Shown here: piece after piece, positions 25,924 through 35,875 of the stretch | How positions within the stretch are numbered: the first letter of the stretch is position 1 | How the letters are laid out: the number at the start of each line of letters is the position of its first letter | DNA from: Spirochaetota bacterium | Lineage (GTDB): Bacteria > Spirochaetota > UBA4802 > UB4802 | DNA length: 53,153 nucleotides | Assembly: GCA_026414805.1 (NCBI GenBank) | Contig: JAOAIH010000013.1 | Coordinates: 1 to 53,153 of the forward strand | Direction of reading: 5' to 3' | Made by a program: the position numbers and the translations under genes | Notes under the pieces: model-generated | Database searches by the model: none | Told to the model about the DNA's origin: nothing | The model's input: only the letters and a program-made list of their open reading frames with translations

Positions 25924-28339
25924 TACAATAGTTGCTGGAAAAGCTGTTGCCAATATTAAACAGCAAGCCAATGATGTGTTAATGCCGGGTGCTACAGTAT
26001 CGATGCCGGGTATCCCATCATATAGTGTTATCAACCCTGTTTTTGCGGATATTAATGAAGCGTTCTCACTACAATACAGATACGCACACATAAATAAAGG
26101 TGATATTGGAATGCATTATGCCGCCACAACCATCTTTGGGTTTACATGCGCCTATAGTACTGTGGAGGCGCTGTTTAAAGATGAAAATGTTGTAAAGACA
26201 GAAGGCCATTCCTGGTATTTTGCTAAAGGTATAATGCTTTCTGACTGGCTAGGTGTGGGTGTAAGTTATAACAGGTATACTGTCGAAAGTGAACCTGTGA
26301 AATCGTGGGGATATAGCTTGCTTTTGTTTCCCTCTAGATTTCTTTCGTTTGGTATGGTTGTAGATCATGCAAATGAGCCTTCATTGAATCAGACTACAGT
26401 AAAGCAGCGCCAATGGTATTCTATTGGGATTAGACCATTTGGGAATGTTATATCATTGGCATGGGATATAAAACGGTACAGAGGGGAAAAATGGGATGAT
26501 GTGTTGCACATGTTCACTCTTTCAGGTATAGTGTGGCATGACATTATGTATTCTGTTCAATATGATACAGATAAAAATATATTCTTTGCTATGGCTATCC
26601 CATTTGATATATCAACCAGAACTGGTGGCACATCAATGTATGACTTTGGCTATATGAATTTTGATAAACAAAAGGCTACAGCGTATACGTTTGGTATAAC
26701 ATTGACGGAAGAGCGTTTCAGGAATGCATTCAGTTCCAAGATGCGGTATTTGTCGATAGTTCTACGGGAAGAGGTCAAGGAGATAAAAGAAAAAGGAGTA
26801 TTTGAGCCATCACGGGCATCATTTTTTGATATTGTACGCTCACTGCGTGAAGCAATGTATGATAAAAGCATTGCTGGGATAGTCATACAGATAGATGCAC
26901 CAGCATTAAATTTTGCCCAGGCACAGGAGTTGAGAGAAGAAATCAAACGCTGTAAACAGAAAGGCAAACCGGTTTATTGTATACTTGCATCGATGGGCAA
27001 TTTAGAATACTATATTGCTTCGTCTGCTTCTACAATATTTTATGTTCCAAACCAGCCATTTGCCATTACAGGGCTTAAAGCTGAAGTGTATTTTTTCAAA
27101 GGGCTGCTTGATAAAGTGGGAGTGAAGTTTGAAGAAGTGAAAAAAGGGCAGTACAAGTCATTTGGCGAATCTTTTACACGTCAGCAGATGTCAGATGCTG
27201 CAAGGGAAAACATTATATCACTACTCAAAGACTTAAACCTGCAATTCATTAATGATATTGCAAAGGACAGGAATATTTCAGTAGGGGAAGTGGAGCAATG
27301 CATTGCAGCAGGAATGCTTACACCGCAGCAGGCAAAAGATAAAGGGTTTATAGATGAAATAGCAAGGCCATTTGATGTGATGCAGAGGCTTGGGGTTGAG
27401 CGATATGGGTTATCATACCTGGTTACATGCGAAAATTACATAGAAGAGAAGATGTTTGTATATGAGTGGGGCCAAAAGCCAAGGATAGCTGTTATCTATG
27501 TTGAGGGCAATATCATACGAGGTCAATCGAGGGAGGATGGAATCTTCCAGCCAACAATGATTGGGGACGTTAACTATCAGAAGTATCTTACAAAAGTATT
27601 TTCTGACAGGGATGTAAAGGCAGTTGTTATACGCATTAATTCTGGAGGTGGATCGGCAATAGCCTCTGATTTGATGTGGCATTCGCTTATGGCAATGAAA
27701 AAAAAGTATAAAAAGCCCGTGGTAATCTCATTTGGCAACATTGCTGCATCAGGTGGTTACTATATTGCTTGTACAAATGACACTGTTTTTACAAGCAAAG
27801 CAACCATTACAGGTTCAATTGGAGTGATTTTTGGCAAACTTAATTTGGAAGAGTTATACAATAAATTAGGAATCAATAAAGAAACAATCAAGATGAGTGA
27901 ATTTGCTGACATATTTTCAGAGTCGCGCCCCTTTACCGAAAAGGAAAAACAGCTTATTCAAAAGAGTGTAGATTTTACGTATAATGAATTTATTAAGAAA
28001 GTAGAACTGGGGAGGAATATACCAGCCAGCACAATTCCGATGGTTGCTGAAGGTAAGGTCTTTACCGGTTCACAGGCTTTGCAGAATGGTCTTGCAGATA
28101 GGGAAGGTGGTCTTATTGCCGCGTTGTCCTATGCCGCTACGCTGGCAGGCATCAAAGGGGAATTCCAGGTGGAACAATTACCTCAAAAGGATATGGATTT
28201 ACGAAAGATACTCAAAGGGACAAGCTTCCAGGCATCACTGTCAGGCATTCTGCAGTATGTACTGAATACAGTTATGTTTGAGTCGCTCTCTAACGAAGAA
28301 GTGTTGTTATTATATCCATATGATATAGTAATACAATAA
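25841..28339 (+). CDS. sppA: Signal peptide peptidase SppA with N-terminal beta-rich domain
   Basis: The protein is 832 residues. The start at 25841 is chosen because GAGGAG lies seven bases upstream; it overlaps the PP2C gene by 83 bases. A signal anchor (MTLLLLACILINTIVAGKAVA) follows a basic N-terminus. Residues ~40-260 are an extra Tyr/Trp-rich beta region resembling an outer-membrane barrel. From ~265 the long (67K-type) SppA follows with two crotonase-like halves. General base Lys439 is in GQYKSFGES and nucleophile Ser637 in AASGGYY, about 200 apart as in E. coli SppA. It should cut membrane-released signal peptides or other membrane peptides. The fused N-domain is unusual. Confidence 0.88.
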   Translation: MLLQKELWYLVRNISKMTLLLLACILINTIVAGKAVANIKQQANDVLMPGATVSMPGIPSYSVINPVFADINEAFSLQYRYAHINKGDIGMHYAATTIFGFTCAYSTVEALFKDENVVKTEGHSWYFAKGIMLSDWLGVGVSYNRYTVESEPVKSWGYSLLLFPSRFLSFGMVVDHANEPSLNQTTVKQRQWYSIGIRPFGNVISLAWDIKRYRGEKWDDVLHMFTLSGIVWHDIMYSVQYDTDKNIFFAMAIPFDISTRTGGTSMYDFGYMNFDKQKATAYTFGITLTEERFRNAFSSKMRYLSIVLREEVKEIKEKGVFEPSRASFFDIVRSLREAMYDKSIAGIVIQIDAPALNFAQAQELREEIKRCKQKGKPVYCILASMGNLEYYIASSASTIFYVPNQPFAITGLKAEVYFFKGLLDKVGVKFEEVKKGQYKSFGESFTRQQMSDAARENIISLLKDLNLQFINDIAKDRNISVGEVEQCIAAGMLTPQQAKDKGFIDEIARPFDVMQRLGVERYGLSYLVTCENYIEEKMFVYEWGQKPRIAVIYVEGNIIRGQSREDGIFQPTMIGDVNYQKYLTKVFSDRDVKAVVIRINSGGGSAIASDLMWHSLMAMKKKYKKPVVISFGNIAASGGYYIACTNDTVFTSKATITGSIGVIFGKLNLEELYNKLGINKETIKMSEFADIFSESRPFTEKEKQLIQKSVDFTYNEFIKKVELGRNIPASTIPMVAEGKVFTGSQALQNGLADREGGLIAALSYAATLAGIKGEFQVEQLPQKDMDLRKILKGTSFQASLSGILQYVLNTVMFESLSNEEVLLLYPYDIVIQ

Positions 28340-28403
28340 TATTTCACAATTTTTATCTACTTTTAATTCTTTGTTATTATCGCATTCTAAAAAGAAGGTT
28401 TTT

Positions 28404-29882
28404 GTGAAAATAAGAATATGTAAACTATTGTATTATGTACTGTTAATGGTATATGTAGTGTTATTTTCCTTTCCAGCCTATGCAAAACCCAAAGCAGGAT
28501 TTGGCTTATTCAGAGGATATTCATCAGATGAAAATTATTTTGCATCCCTCATACGACAGCATTGCATAAATATTGCAGCATCGTTACAGATTTTTGATAT
28601 ACTAAACCCCGATAACCTTCTGCAACAGTTACAGCATTTGCCCTGTAAGGAGGAGCAATGCATAGTACAATTTGCACAACAGGCTGGTGTGCAGATTATT
28701 ATTGGTGGCACAGTGGAGCGTGGTTCCAGAGGGTACACAATTACCATAAAAGCGTTTGGCTTTGACATGCCATATTATGGTACACAGATCTGTGATTATA
28801 AATCTAAAGTTGAAGTCAACATCCTTGACAGAGCTGACCGTGAAGCAAGCTATATTGCCGAAGAAATAGCATCACAGTTTATGGCCATGCTCTGTGAGAA
28901 GTACAGTGTACCCCTGATAGTGCACAACAACAGAGTTGTAAGTGACTATATCATTAATGGCAGGTATACATACTACACTGTACAGACTGTATATGAAGGA
29001 TATTCAGTGCTTATTCCTGCCGGCAGTGTTGAAGTAAGTGACAATGTCATAAACGGTTCTGTGCCTGATGGCTGTGTTGTAGTGAAGGATTTCAGGAAAG
29101 AAGCTGCATATCTACAGCAGTTTTACTATGGTAGAAAGCGTGAAATTGTTTTCAAAAAAGGGCATGCGGAAGATAGCTGTACCCTCATGGCATTTACTGT
29201 ACCAGCAAGTGCAACGATGCCTGTAATTGTGCCTCTCTTTGGTTACTATGCCAATGAGGACTACCACGGGCTTTTGTTATGGTCAGCTAATGTGCTGCCC
29301 TACGTTGGGGTACAGGTGTGGGGGTTTATGCACAGGCCTTCTGTTCTCAAACGTGAACATGAGGATATATCACGCCATTTGATGGCATCATATTACTTTG
29401 GGTGGTACATGCTTGTAGTTGGGGGGATGCCATCATTTGTAGATGCATTCTCGAATCAGTACCTTACACAGGCGCGCAGTTATAAGGGACAGGTACCAAT
29501 CATGGGATCCACAACTACTGAAATATACCTTGCGCTGTTAGGTGGTGGAAGCGGATTGTTCTACAAAGGGCATCGAATGTGGGGCTATCTGTACTTTCAC
29601 CTTACCAATATTTGCATGTATGGATTGCTGTATAATTATGCAAAACCAATGTGGTGGGATGAACAACATAACCGCTACACTACTGGTGCATCCAATACAA
29701 AAGCAGTGTATGTATATGCCGGGTTGCTATCGCTTATAAAAATTATGGAGATAGCTCATACATTGCATATACCCTATGAGCTATCGGTAACAGATGAAGG
29801 TAAATTTGTAAGAATCTTTCCTTTGTTAAAGATAAACCCCTATGAAAAGGTAGTAGGAATATCATGCGCTATGTATTTCTAA
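28404..29882 (+). CDS. Secreted/membrane protein, paralogue A, with GLFYKGHR segment
   Basis: The protein is 492 residues from a GTG at 28404, chosen because AGAAGG lies just before and the signal peptide KIRICKLLYYVLLMVYVVLFSFPAYA then starts normally. Residues ~30-130 (CIVQFAQQAGVQIIIGGTVER) look like the TolB-N-like nucleation domains of spirochaete and Leptospira envelope proteins. The C-terminal ~230 residues have several hydrophobic segments around GGGSGLFYKGHRMWGY, like the DUF5683 motif. It overlaps the next gene by 19 bases and shares its C-terminal layout. Confidence 0.7.
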   Translation: MKIRICKLLYYVLLMVYVVLFSFPAYAKPKAGFGLFRGYSSDENYFASLIRQHCINIAASLQIFDILNPDNLLQQLQHLPCKEEQCIVQFAQQAGVQIIIGGTVERGSRGYTITIKAFGFDMPYYGTQICDYKSKVEVNILDRADREASYIAEEIASQFMAMLCEKYSVPLIVHNNRVVSDYIINGRYTYYTVQTVYEGYSVLIPAGSVEVSDNVINGSVPDGCVVVKDFRKEAAYLQQFYYGRKREIVFKKGHAEDSCTLMAFTVPASATMPVIVPLFGYYANEDYHGLLLWSANVLPYVGVQVWGFMHRPSVLKREHEDISRHLMASYYFGWYMLVVGGMPSFVDAFSNQYLTQARSYKGQVPIMGSTTTEIYLALLGGGSGLFYKGHRMWGYLYFHLTNICMYGLLYNYAKPMWWDEQHNRYTTGASNTKAVYVYAGLLSLIKIMEIAHTLHIPYELSVTDEGKFVRIFPLLKINPYEKVVGISCAMYF

Positions 29883-31291
29883 TTGTATTTATAATGGTGT
29901 GCCAGCTGCCAGTATACGCAGATATGCCTGTTGATGTTGTTATAATTAACACAAGCATACAGACACCAATGATACAGGCATTGAGCAGCATAACAAAAGA
30001 TGCAGTAAAAGAAGCATTTACTAGCTGCAGGCAGCTTGTCCCTGCTGATGTAGAAAGTTTCTACAGCATGACAGGTAGTCCGTCAGCTGGTGATATTACT
30101 GGCACAGCGCACCTGTACGGGGTGTCGCTTCTTGTGTACATGAGGGTCTTCCTTGTAGGTCCGGTGTATTACGGTGAGCTTTCATTTGTACCGCTTGATG
30201 ATACAACCCCATTTAAAGAAGAAACTATAACAGTACAGGCTACTGTTGCTAAAAATATCCCCTTAAAAATTAAACGAGAAATTATCAGACGCCATACGGA
30301 TGTACTACAGTGTACGGTAAAAATAAAAGTGGATGCCCACACTTACATTATTGATGCAGGACAGTGGCATGGGCTTGAGGTCAAAACATATACATTAAAC
30401 AATGGGAAAAAGTGTGAAGTGAAAGTGCTGCATAGGTATAGTGCGTTGGTGCGGCTTGAAGATGAATATACAGTTGGTGATAAGCTGTCACTATCGTCAA
30501 CTGTGAGCCGTAAAAAATTGCTTGATGCACTCACCTCAGCCATTCATGAAAATGTTGTGTACGAATATTCAGGCAAAAAATTGCTCAAAGGCGACAGTGA
30601 CAGCAAGCGTGCAGTTGAGAGCTGTTGTATTGTTAATCCATTTGGCAATATTCTTCTTCCTGGGTATGGCGCATATCTTGCAACGCACTATCTGGGATTT
30701 ACCCATTCTGAGCCAGACTGGTGGGGTGTGTATGCCGGTGCATTCACAGTGATTGGACAACTTTTACTTGTTCCGGCACTTGGCAACGGGAAAGTAAATT
30801 TTTTTCCGTGGATTAAAGATCATGATAAGACTGATGCCCTCTACCACCTACATTGGTATGTATGGGCAACGCTGCCGGTTACCTATACGGTTGCATTTTT
30901 TAATCAGCTTGCCTATGCATACCAAAAACAAAGGCTTCTGCCCCCATTTTTTGATGAAAGGAATGTAACTGCCCTACTTATTTCGGCGATAGTTCCGGGA
31001 GGAGGCCTTTTTTATAAAGGCCACAGGCTGTATGGATATGGGTACTGGCTATCAGAGTTTACACTTGGAGGATTGCTAGCATATAGCTTTCAGGATACAT
31101 CAAAACGCTCACTGTGGGCTGGGATGATAGCGGGGATAAAACTGGTGGAGCTTTTCCACGCATGGATTGCATCGCCTGCATATACAGTCTATTCCTATGA
31201 GCTATCGCACACTACTGTCCCCATTAATATTGGGATAGGAGGCTTTAGCAGCGATGTGTGTTTTTATGCATATTTTTCCAAAAATTATTGA
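29864..31291 (+). CDS. Secreted/membrane protein, paralogue B, with GLFYKGHR segment
   Basis: The protein is 475 residues with signal peptide MRYVFLIVFIMVCQLPVYA. The N-terminal half differs from paralogue A. The C-terminal half has the same hydrophobic layout and PGGGLFYKGHRLYGYGYWL. The two genes overlap by 19 bases and were probably made by duplication. Function is unknown; a role in envelope assembly together with SppA and the PP2C pair is only suggested by the operon. A GCGATAGCTCATA motif lies near its end (complement, 31196-31208). Confidence 0.7.
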   Translation: MRYVFLIVFIMVCQLPVYADMPVDVVIINTSIQTPMIQALSSITKDAVKEAFTSCRQLVPADVESFYSMTGSPSAGDITGTAHLYGVSLLVYMRVFLVGPVYYGELSFVPLDDTTPFKEETITVQATVAKNIPLKIKREIIRRHTDVLQCTVKIKVDAHTYIIDAGQWHGLEVKTYTLNNGKKCEVKVLHRYSALVRLEDEYTVGDKLSLSSTVSRKKLLDALTSAIHENVVYEYSGKKLLKGDSDSKRAVESCCIVNPFGNILLPGYGAYLATHYLGFTHSEPDWWGVYAGAFTVIGQLLLVPALGNGKVNFFPWIKDHDKTDALYHLHWYVWATLPVTYTVAFFNQLAYAYQKQRLLPPFFDERNVTALLISAIVPGGGLFYKGHRLYGYGYWLSEFTLGGLLAYSFQDTSKRSLWAGMIAGIKLVELFHAWIASPAYTVYSYELSHTTVPINIGIGGFSSDVCFYAYFSKNY

Positions 31292-31348
31292 AGTGGCTAC
31301 CATTTGTAATATAATTGATATACAAACTGTATGAAAGAAAGGAAAGCT

Positions 31349-32437
31349 ATGTCTAGGAAGGCATTTTTAATATTAGAAGACGGAACTACATTCGAAGGCG
31401 TGGGCTTTGGATGGGATGGAGAAGCTATAGGCGAGGCTGTATTTAACACTTCTATGAGCGGATATCAGGAAGTGTTAACTGACCCATCGTACAGCGGGCA
31501 GATAGTTGCCATGACCTATCCTATGATTGGCAATTATGGCGTCAACGATGAGGATGTAGAATCATCAAGGGTTCAGGTGGCAGGTTTTGTTGTAAAGGAA
31601 TACAGCAAACTGTATTCAAACCACAGAGCAACACGGTCGCTTCATGACTATCTGAAAGAATACAAGGTGCCGGGTATTGAATGTGTGGATACGCGTAAGC
31701 TGACACGCCACATTCGTGATAAAGGGGCGATGCGTGCAGGGATTTTCCCAGATAAAAAGGGAGCACTGGAAAAAGTGTTGGCTCACCCACAGATGGCAGG
31801 ACTTGATTTGACTCGCAATGTCATGTGCAACAAACCGTACACGTTTGGACAGCATATCGATGCGGCACCTACCATTGCAGTCTTTGACTTTGGGGTTAAA
31901 ACCAATATTTTGCGGCTTCTGAAAGCTGAGGGGTTTAATGTTATCGTGTATCCGGGCATAACGCCACTATCAGACGTATTGCAGAATAAACAAATAAAAG
32001 GAGTATTCTTATCTAATGGGCCAGGGGACCCTGATGCGGTTGACTATGCAAAAGTGCTGGTGAAAGATATTTTAAAAACAGGTATTCCATGTTTTGGTAT
32101 ATGCTTAGGGCATCAGCTGATAGCGCTGGGATTGGGAGCAAGGACATATAAACTTAAATTTGGCCATAGGGGTGCAAATCAGCCAGTGAAAAACCTTTTA
32201 AACGGGAAGGTAGAAATAACTTCTCAAAACCATGGGTTTGCAGTGGATTATGAATCAACTAAAAAACTTTCGGATATTGAAATTACTCACGTCAACTGCA
32301 ACGATACTACTGTAGAAGGGTTGCGTCATAAAAAACTTCCAGTATTTTGCGTGCAGTATCATCCCGAAGCAAATCCTGGTCCGCATGATTCACGGTACCT
32401 GTTTAAAGATTTTTATACTATGGTGTCGCAGGCATAA
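31349..32437 (+). CDS. carA: Carbamoyl-phosphate synthase small subunit (glutaminase)
   Basis: The protein is 362 residues; the start at 31349 has AAAGGA upstream, better than the in-frame ATG at 31331. N-terminal domain: AFLILEDGTTFEGVGFG, EAVFNTSMSGYQEVLTDPSY. The class I glutamine amidotransferase has the nucleophile in CFGICLGHQL and the His-Glu pair in YHPEANPGPHD. It supplies ammonia to CarB for carbamoyl phosphate, the precursor of arginine and pyrimidines. carB is not in the window. Confidence 0.96.
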   Translation: MSRKAFLILEDGTTFEGVGFGWDGEAIGEAVFNTSMSGYQEVLTDPSYSGQIVAMTYPMIGNYGVNDEDVESSRVQVAGFVVKEYSKLYSNHRATRSLHDYLKEYKVPGIECVDTRKLTRHIRDKGAMRAGIFPDKKGALEKVLAHPQMAGLDLTRNVMCNKPYTFGQHIDAAPTIAVFDFGVKTNILRLLKAEGFNVIVYPGITPLSDVLQNKQIKGVFLSNGPGDPDAVDYAKVLVKDILKTGIPCFGICLGHQLIALGLGARTYKLKFGHRGANQPVKNLLNGKVEITSQNHGFAVDYESTKKLSDIEITHVNCNDTTVEGLRHKKLPVFCVQYHPEANPGPHDSRYLFKDFYTMVSQA

Positions 32438-32742
32438 TTATAAAAATTTATTACAACAAACATCTGCTTAGGGCAGGTGTTTGGTATAAAGTAGTATATA
32501 ATTTTTTTATAATGATTGTTGACAAATCACTGCCAAAAGGTAGCATTATTGATTCCCGCATAACTTTATGATTACACATAGCAGTTGATTATTAATTCAT
32601 GTTTTTATACATTATGTACAGATATATTTATATATTTGTTATTGATAGAGGTTTCACCGTACTCAATGACAAGTATGCACGTAATGGATACGGAGGGATG
32701 GGTGCAAAAATCTAAATTTAAAATTTTGCTGGAGGAATTTCT
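32438..32742. other. Intergenic region carA-nrdJ (305 bases)
   Basis: It contains the carA hairpin (32457-32483) and a possible promoter, TTGACA (32519-32524), 19 bases, CATTAT (32544-32549). Because nrdJ needs B12, I looked for a cobalamin riboswitch and found no B12-box (GCCACTG) pattern. A clear NrdR box was also not seen. Confidence 0.5.
32457..32483 (+). terminator. Hairpin after carA
   Basis: CAAACATCTGC (32457-32467) pairs with GCAGGTGTTTG (32473-32483) with one G-U over a 5-base loop. A T-run follows only about 19 bases later, so it is a moderate terminator. Confidence 0.5.
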
Positions 32743-35040
32743 GTGAGTGCAAAAGTACACAGCTGGAATGAGATTGCAATACATTCGGATAAAGAACCTC
32801 AATTAACAGAAAATGCGAAGATTGTCCTACAAAAGCGGTATTTAGCTAAAGATGAAGAGGGCAAATGCATAGAAACGCCCCGCCAGATGTTTGAGCGGAT
32901 AGCAAAATATGTTGCTTCGGCTGATTTACTGTATGGAAAAGATTTACGTCATGTGAATCAGGTTGCAACCACATTTTATGAGATGATGGTTGATCTTCTG
33001 TTTATACCCAACAGCCCCACTTTAATGAATGCAGGAAGGCCTTTAGGGCAGCTTTCTGCGTGTTTTGTCCTGCCAGTGGAAGATTCAATGGATGGCATAT
33101 TTGATGCAATTAAATACATGGCTTTGATTCATAAAAGCGGAGGAGGCACCGGTTTTTCGTTTTCGCGGTTGCGCCCTAAAAATGATGTAGTGCAGACAAC
33201 AAAAGGTGTTTCAAGCGGCCCCGTATCATTTATGAATATCTTTAATGCAGCTACTGAAACCATAAAGCAGGGAGGCACCCGCCGTGGTGCTAATATGGCA
33301 ATACTCCATGTAACCCATCCTGATATAATAGAATTCATACGTGCAAAGGAAAATAATGATGCATTGACCAATTTTAACTGTTCGGTAGCAGTAAGCGATG
33401 CGTTCATGAAAGCAGTTGAGGATGATGATGAATATGAACTTGTAAATCCTCGCAATGGCAAGCCTGCCGGAAAGCTCAAAGCCCGCGAAGTATTTGATCT
33501 TATTGTACAGATGGCATGGAAAAATGGTGAGCCGGGATTAGTATTTATTGACAGAATAAATGAAAAGAATGTGTTAAAGAAAGTTGGTCTGATAGAGAGC
33601 ACCAATCCCTGTGGGGAACAGCCATTGCTTCCATACGAATCATGCAATCTTGGTTCCATTAACCTGGCCAGGTGTATTGTATATAATGGATCCACTGTAG
33701 CAGTTGATTATGAATTGTTAAAGGATATAACCTATAAGGCAGTGCATTTCCTTGACAATGTTATTGATGTCAACAAGTACCCGTTGCCAATGATTGAGGA
33801 AAATACAAAAGCAAATCGAAAAATTGGGCTTGGTGTTATGGGTTTTGCAGACATGCTCATTGCGATAGGTGTGCCGTATAATTCTGAAGCGGCCTTAAGT
33901 ATTGCAAGAAATGTCATGGCAACTATTCAGGAAGCATCAAAAGATGCTTCACGTGCTCTGGCAAAAGAGCGCGGTGCATTCCCAAATTTTCCACTGTCTG
34001 AATATGCTGAAAAAGGCCAAGAGCCTTTGCGCAATGCAACTACAACAACAATAGCACCAACGGGCACCATAAGCATTATAGCCGGCACATCTAGCGGGAT
34101 TGAGCCCATCTTTGCCCTTGCCTATGTACGCAACGTGCTGGATAATAACAAGCTTGTTGAATCACATCCACTGTTTGTAGACTACTGTAAACAAAAGGGC
34201 ATTTACAGTGACAAGCTTATGCAGAAAGTTGCAAAAACGGGTTCAATAGCTCATATTGAAGAATTGCCAGACGATGTCAAGGCATTGTTTGTTACCGCTC
34301 ATGACATAGCTCCTCATTGGCATGTGCGCATACAGGCAGCATTTCAGGAGTTTGTGGACAATGCTGTTTCAAAGACTGTAAATTTTCCAAATTCAGCAAC
34401 TGTCAATGATATTGCAACTGTGTACAAATTGGCGTACCAGTTAGGGTGTAAAGGTATAACGGTATATAGAGATGGCTCGCGCGAGTCACAGGTGTTGCAG
34501 GTTCAAAGGGATGAAAAAGAAAAGCGTCCAGTAGTAAAAATACAGCCACGCCCGCGAAAAGAAGTAACCTGGGGGAAAACATTGAAAATGAACACAGGCT
34601 GCGGTTCGTTGTATGTAACTATTAACGAAGATGAACAGGGATTGTTTGAGGTTTTTGCCACCATGGGGAAAGCAGGGGGGTGTGCTGCAAGTCAAGCGGA
34701 AGCAGTAAGCAGGTTGATATCGCTTGCGCTTCGTTCGGGCATTGAACCACAGCAGATTATTAAGCAACTTAAAGGAGTGCGCTGTCCAAACCAAGCATGG
34801 GTCAAAGGGGGCAGGATCTATTCCTGTGCCGATGCAATTGCCAAAGCTATGGAGCGATATATACAACCTGACGCTCTTCAGGCTGACAATGTAGATGACA
34901 TGAATAAAAATATAGCCGAAACAAATGGCAAGGGAGCGGACACCGTCATGGTTGGTGTGTGCCCTGAATGCCATGGGCCGCTGGAATTTGAAGGAGGCTG
35001 CTCAGTATGCCGAATATGTGGTTTTTCACGGTGCGGATAG
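32743..35040 (+). CDS. nrdJ: Vitamin B12-dependent (class II) ribonucleotide reductase
   Basis: The protein is 765 residues, starting at GTG behind GGAGG. Class II signatures: SGGGTGFSFSRLRP, QGGTRRGANMAI, NPCGEQPLLPYESCNLGSINL and TIAPTGTISIIAGTSSGIEP. A TSCPD domain (~620-715) has MNTGCGSLYVTI. The C-terminus ends in a zinc-ribbon-like CPECHGPLEFEGGCSVC and CGFSRCG that probably re-reduces the active-site cysteines. It makes deoxyribonucleotides with adenosylcobalamin and works with or without oxygen. No ATP-cone is seen at the N-terminus. Confidence 0.96.
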   Translation: MSAKVHSWNEIAIHSDKEPQLTENAKIVLQKRYLAKDEEGKCIETPRQMFERIAKYVASADLLYGKDLRHVNQVATTFYEMMVDLLFIPNSPTLMNAGRPLGQLSACFVLPVEDSMDGIFDAIKYMALIHKSGGGTGFSFSRLRPKNDVVQTTKGVSSGPVSFMNIFNAATETIKQGGTRRGANMAILHVTHPDIIEFIRAKENNDALTNFNCSVAVSDAFMKAVEDDDEYELVNPRNGKPAGKLKAREVFDLIVQMAWKNGEPGLVFIDRINEKNVLKKVGLIESTNPCGEQPLLPYESCNLGSINLARCIVYNGSTVAVDYELLKDITYKAVHFLDNVIDVNKYPLPMIEENTKANRKIGLGVMGFADMLIAIGVPYNSEAALSIARNVMATIQEASKDASRALAKERGAFPNFPLSEYAEKGQEPLRNATTTTIAPTGTISIIAGTSSGIEPIFALAYVRNVLDNNKLVESHPLFVDYCKQKGIYSDKLMQKVAKTGSIAHIEELPDDVKALFVTAHDIAPHWHVRIQAAFQEFVDNAVSKTVNFPNSATVNDIATVYKLAYQLGCKGITVYRDGSRESQVLQVQRDEKEKRPVVKIQPRPRKEVTWGKTLKMNTGCGSLYVTINEDEQGLFEVFATMGKAGGCAASQAEAVSRLISLALRSGIEPQQIIKQLKGVRCPNQAWVKGGRIYSCADAIAKAMERYIQPDALQADNVDDMNKNIAETNGKGADTVMVGVCPECHGPLEFEGGCSVCRICGFSRCG

Positions 35041-35043
35041 TGC

Positions 35044-35856
35044 ATGTTTCAGGTGTATTTTACTTTTGACATTGACAGGGAATTGGCTGCCAAACTGGAA
35101 GCGCATGCCCAAAGCATTTCCATATTGTATGATAAAAAAGCCATTATCGCACTTTTTAATTCAGAAGACGAAATACCTGTGTTTGCACGTGATTACATTC
35201 TCTCTGTAAATACACTTGATGAAGAAATATGGAAATATCGCTATTTAGATTCATTCAATGGTATAGCAGTCACATCATCAGTGTTTATTTATCCTGCAAC
35301 AAAAGCAAATGTGTGCGATAGCTCATACAAATATTGCATTGCAATTAACCCAAAAGATGCCTTTGGGGATGGAACACATCCTACTACACGCATGTGCATT
35401 CAGTCATTGGAAATGATTGCCAAAGCTATCGCCCCTGAGCTTTGTGCAACATATACAGTATGTGATGTAGGGACAGGTACTGGCATCATAGCTATTGCAG
35501 CTGAGCTTTTTGGATTTGGCAGTATTGATGCGTGTGACATTGACCCTGTGGCAATTGAACGCGCAAAAGAAAATGCTGCCTACAATGGATGTAAAAACAT
35601 TAATTTTTTTGTAAAAGATATTGCAGATATGCAAAATACAAAACAGTATAAAATTGTTGTTGCAAATTTATTGTCAGATATTATTGAGAAAAATGCGGAT
35701 GTAATTGTGTCTTTGGTTGAAAAAGGTGGTACGTTAATTGTCAGCGGTATACATGACCGCTGGGCAAAAACCGTGCGTAAATTGCTTGCAACATATTGCA
35801 AGCTTGTAGATGATACTATCATGGACCAGTGGCATTGCATGGTATTTAATAAATAA
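35044..35856 (+). CDS. prmA: Ribosomal protein L11 methyltransferase-like protein (PrmA)
   Basis: The protein is 270 residues, starting four bases after nrdJ. PrmA markers are NPKDAFGDGTHPTTRMC, the SAM motif VCDVGTGTGIIAIAA, CDIDPVAIERAKENAAYNG, and VANLLSDII (NxxL). It trimethylates L11 lysines. The N-terminal half is more diverged than usual. Three motif copies fall in or just after this gene (35315, 35424, 35859). Confidence 0.88.
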   Translation: MFQVYFTFDIDRELAAKLEAHAQSISILYDKKAIIALFNSEDEIPVFARDYILSVNTLDEEIWKYRYLDSFNGIAVTSSVFIYPATKANVCDSSYKYCIAINPKDAFGDGTHPTTRMCIQSLEMIAKAIAPELCATYTVCDVGTGTGIIAIAAELFGFGSIDACDIDPVAIERAKENAAYNGCKNINFFVKDIADMQNTKQYKIVVANLLSDIIEKNADVIVSLVEKGGTLIVSGIHDRWAKTVRKLLATYCKLVDDTIMDQWHCMVFNK

Positions 35857-35875
35857 AAGCGATAGCTCATAACAA

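Noticed and set aside
32484-32742. Cobalamin riboswitch before nrdJ
   Set aside because: Expected from the B12 dependence, but no B12-box or matching fold was found.
33129-33695. 188-residue open frame antisense to nrdJ
   Set aside because: Lies wholly inside conserved NrdJ motifs and has no Shine-Dalgarno or domain.
34486-34974. 162-residue open frame antisense to the nrdJ 3' end
   Set aside because: Shadow of the conserved TSCPD and zinc-ribbon coding region.
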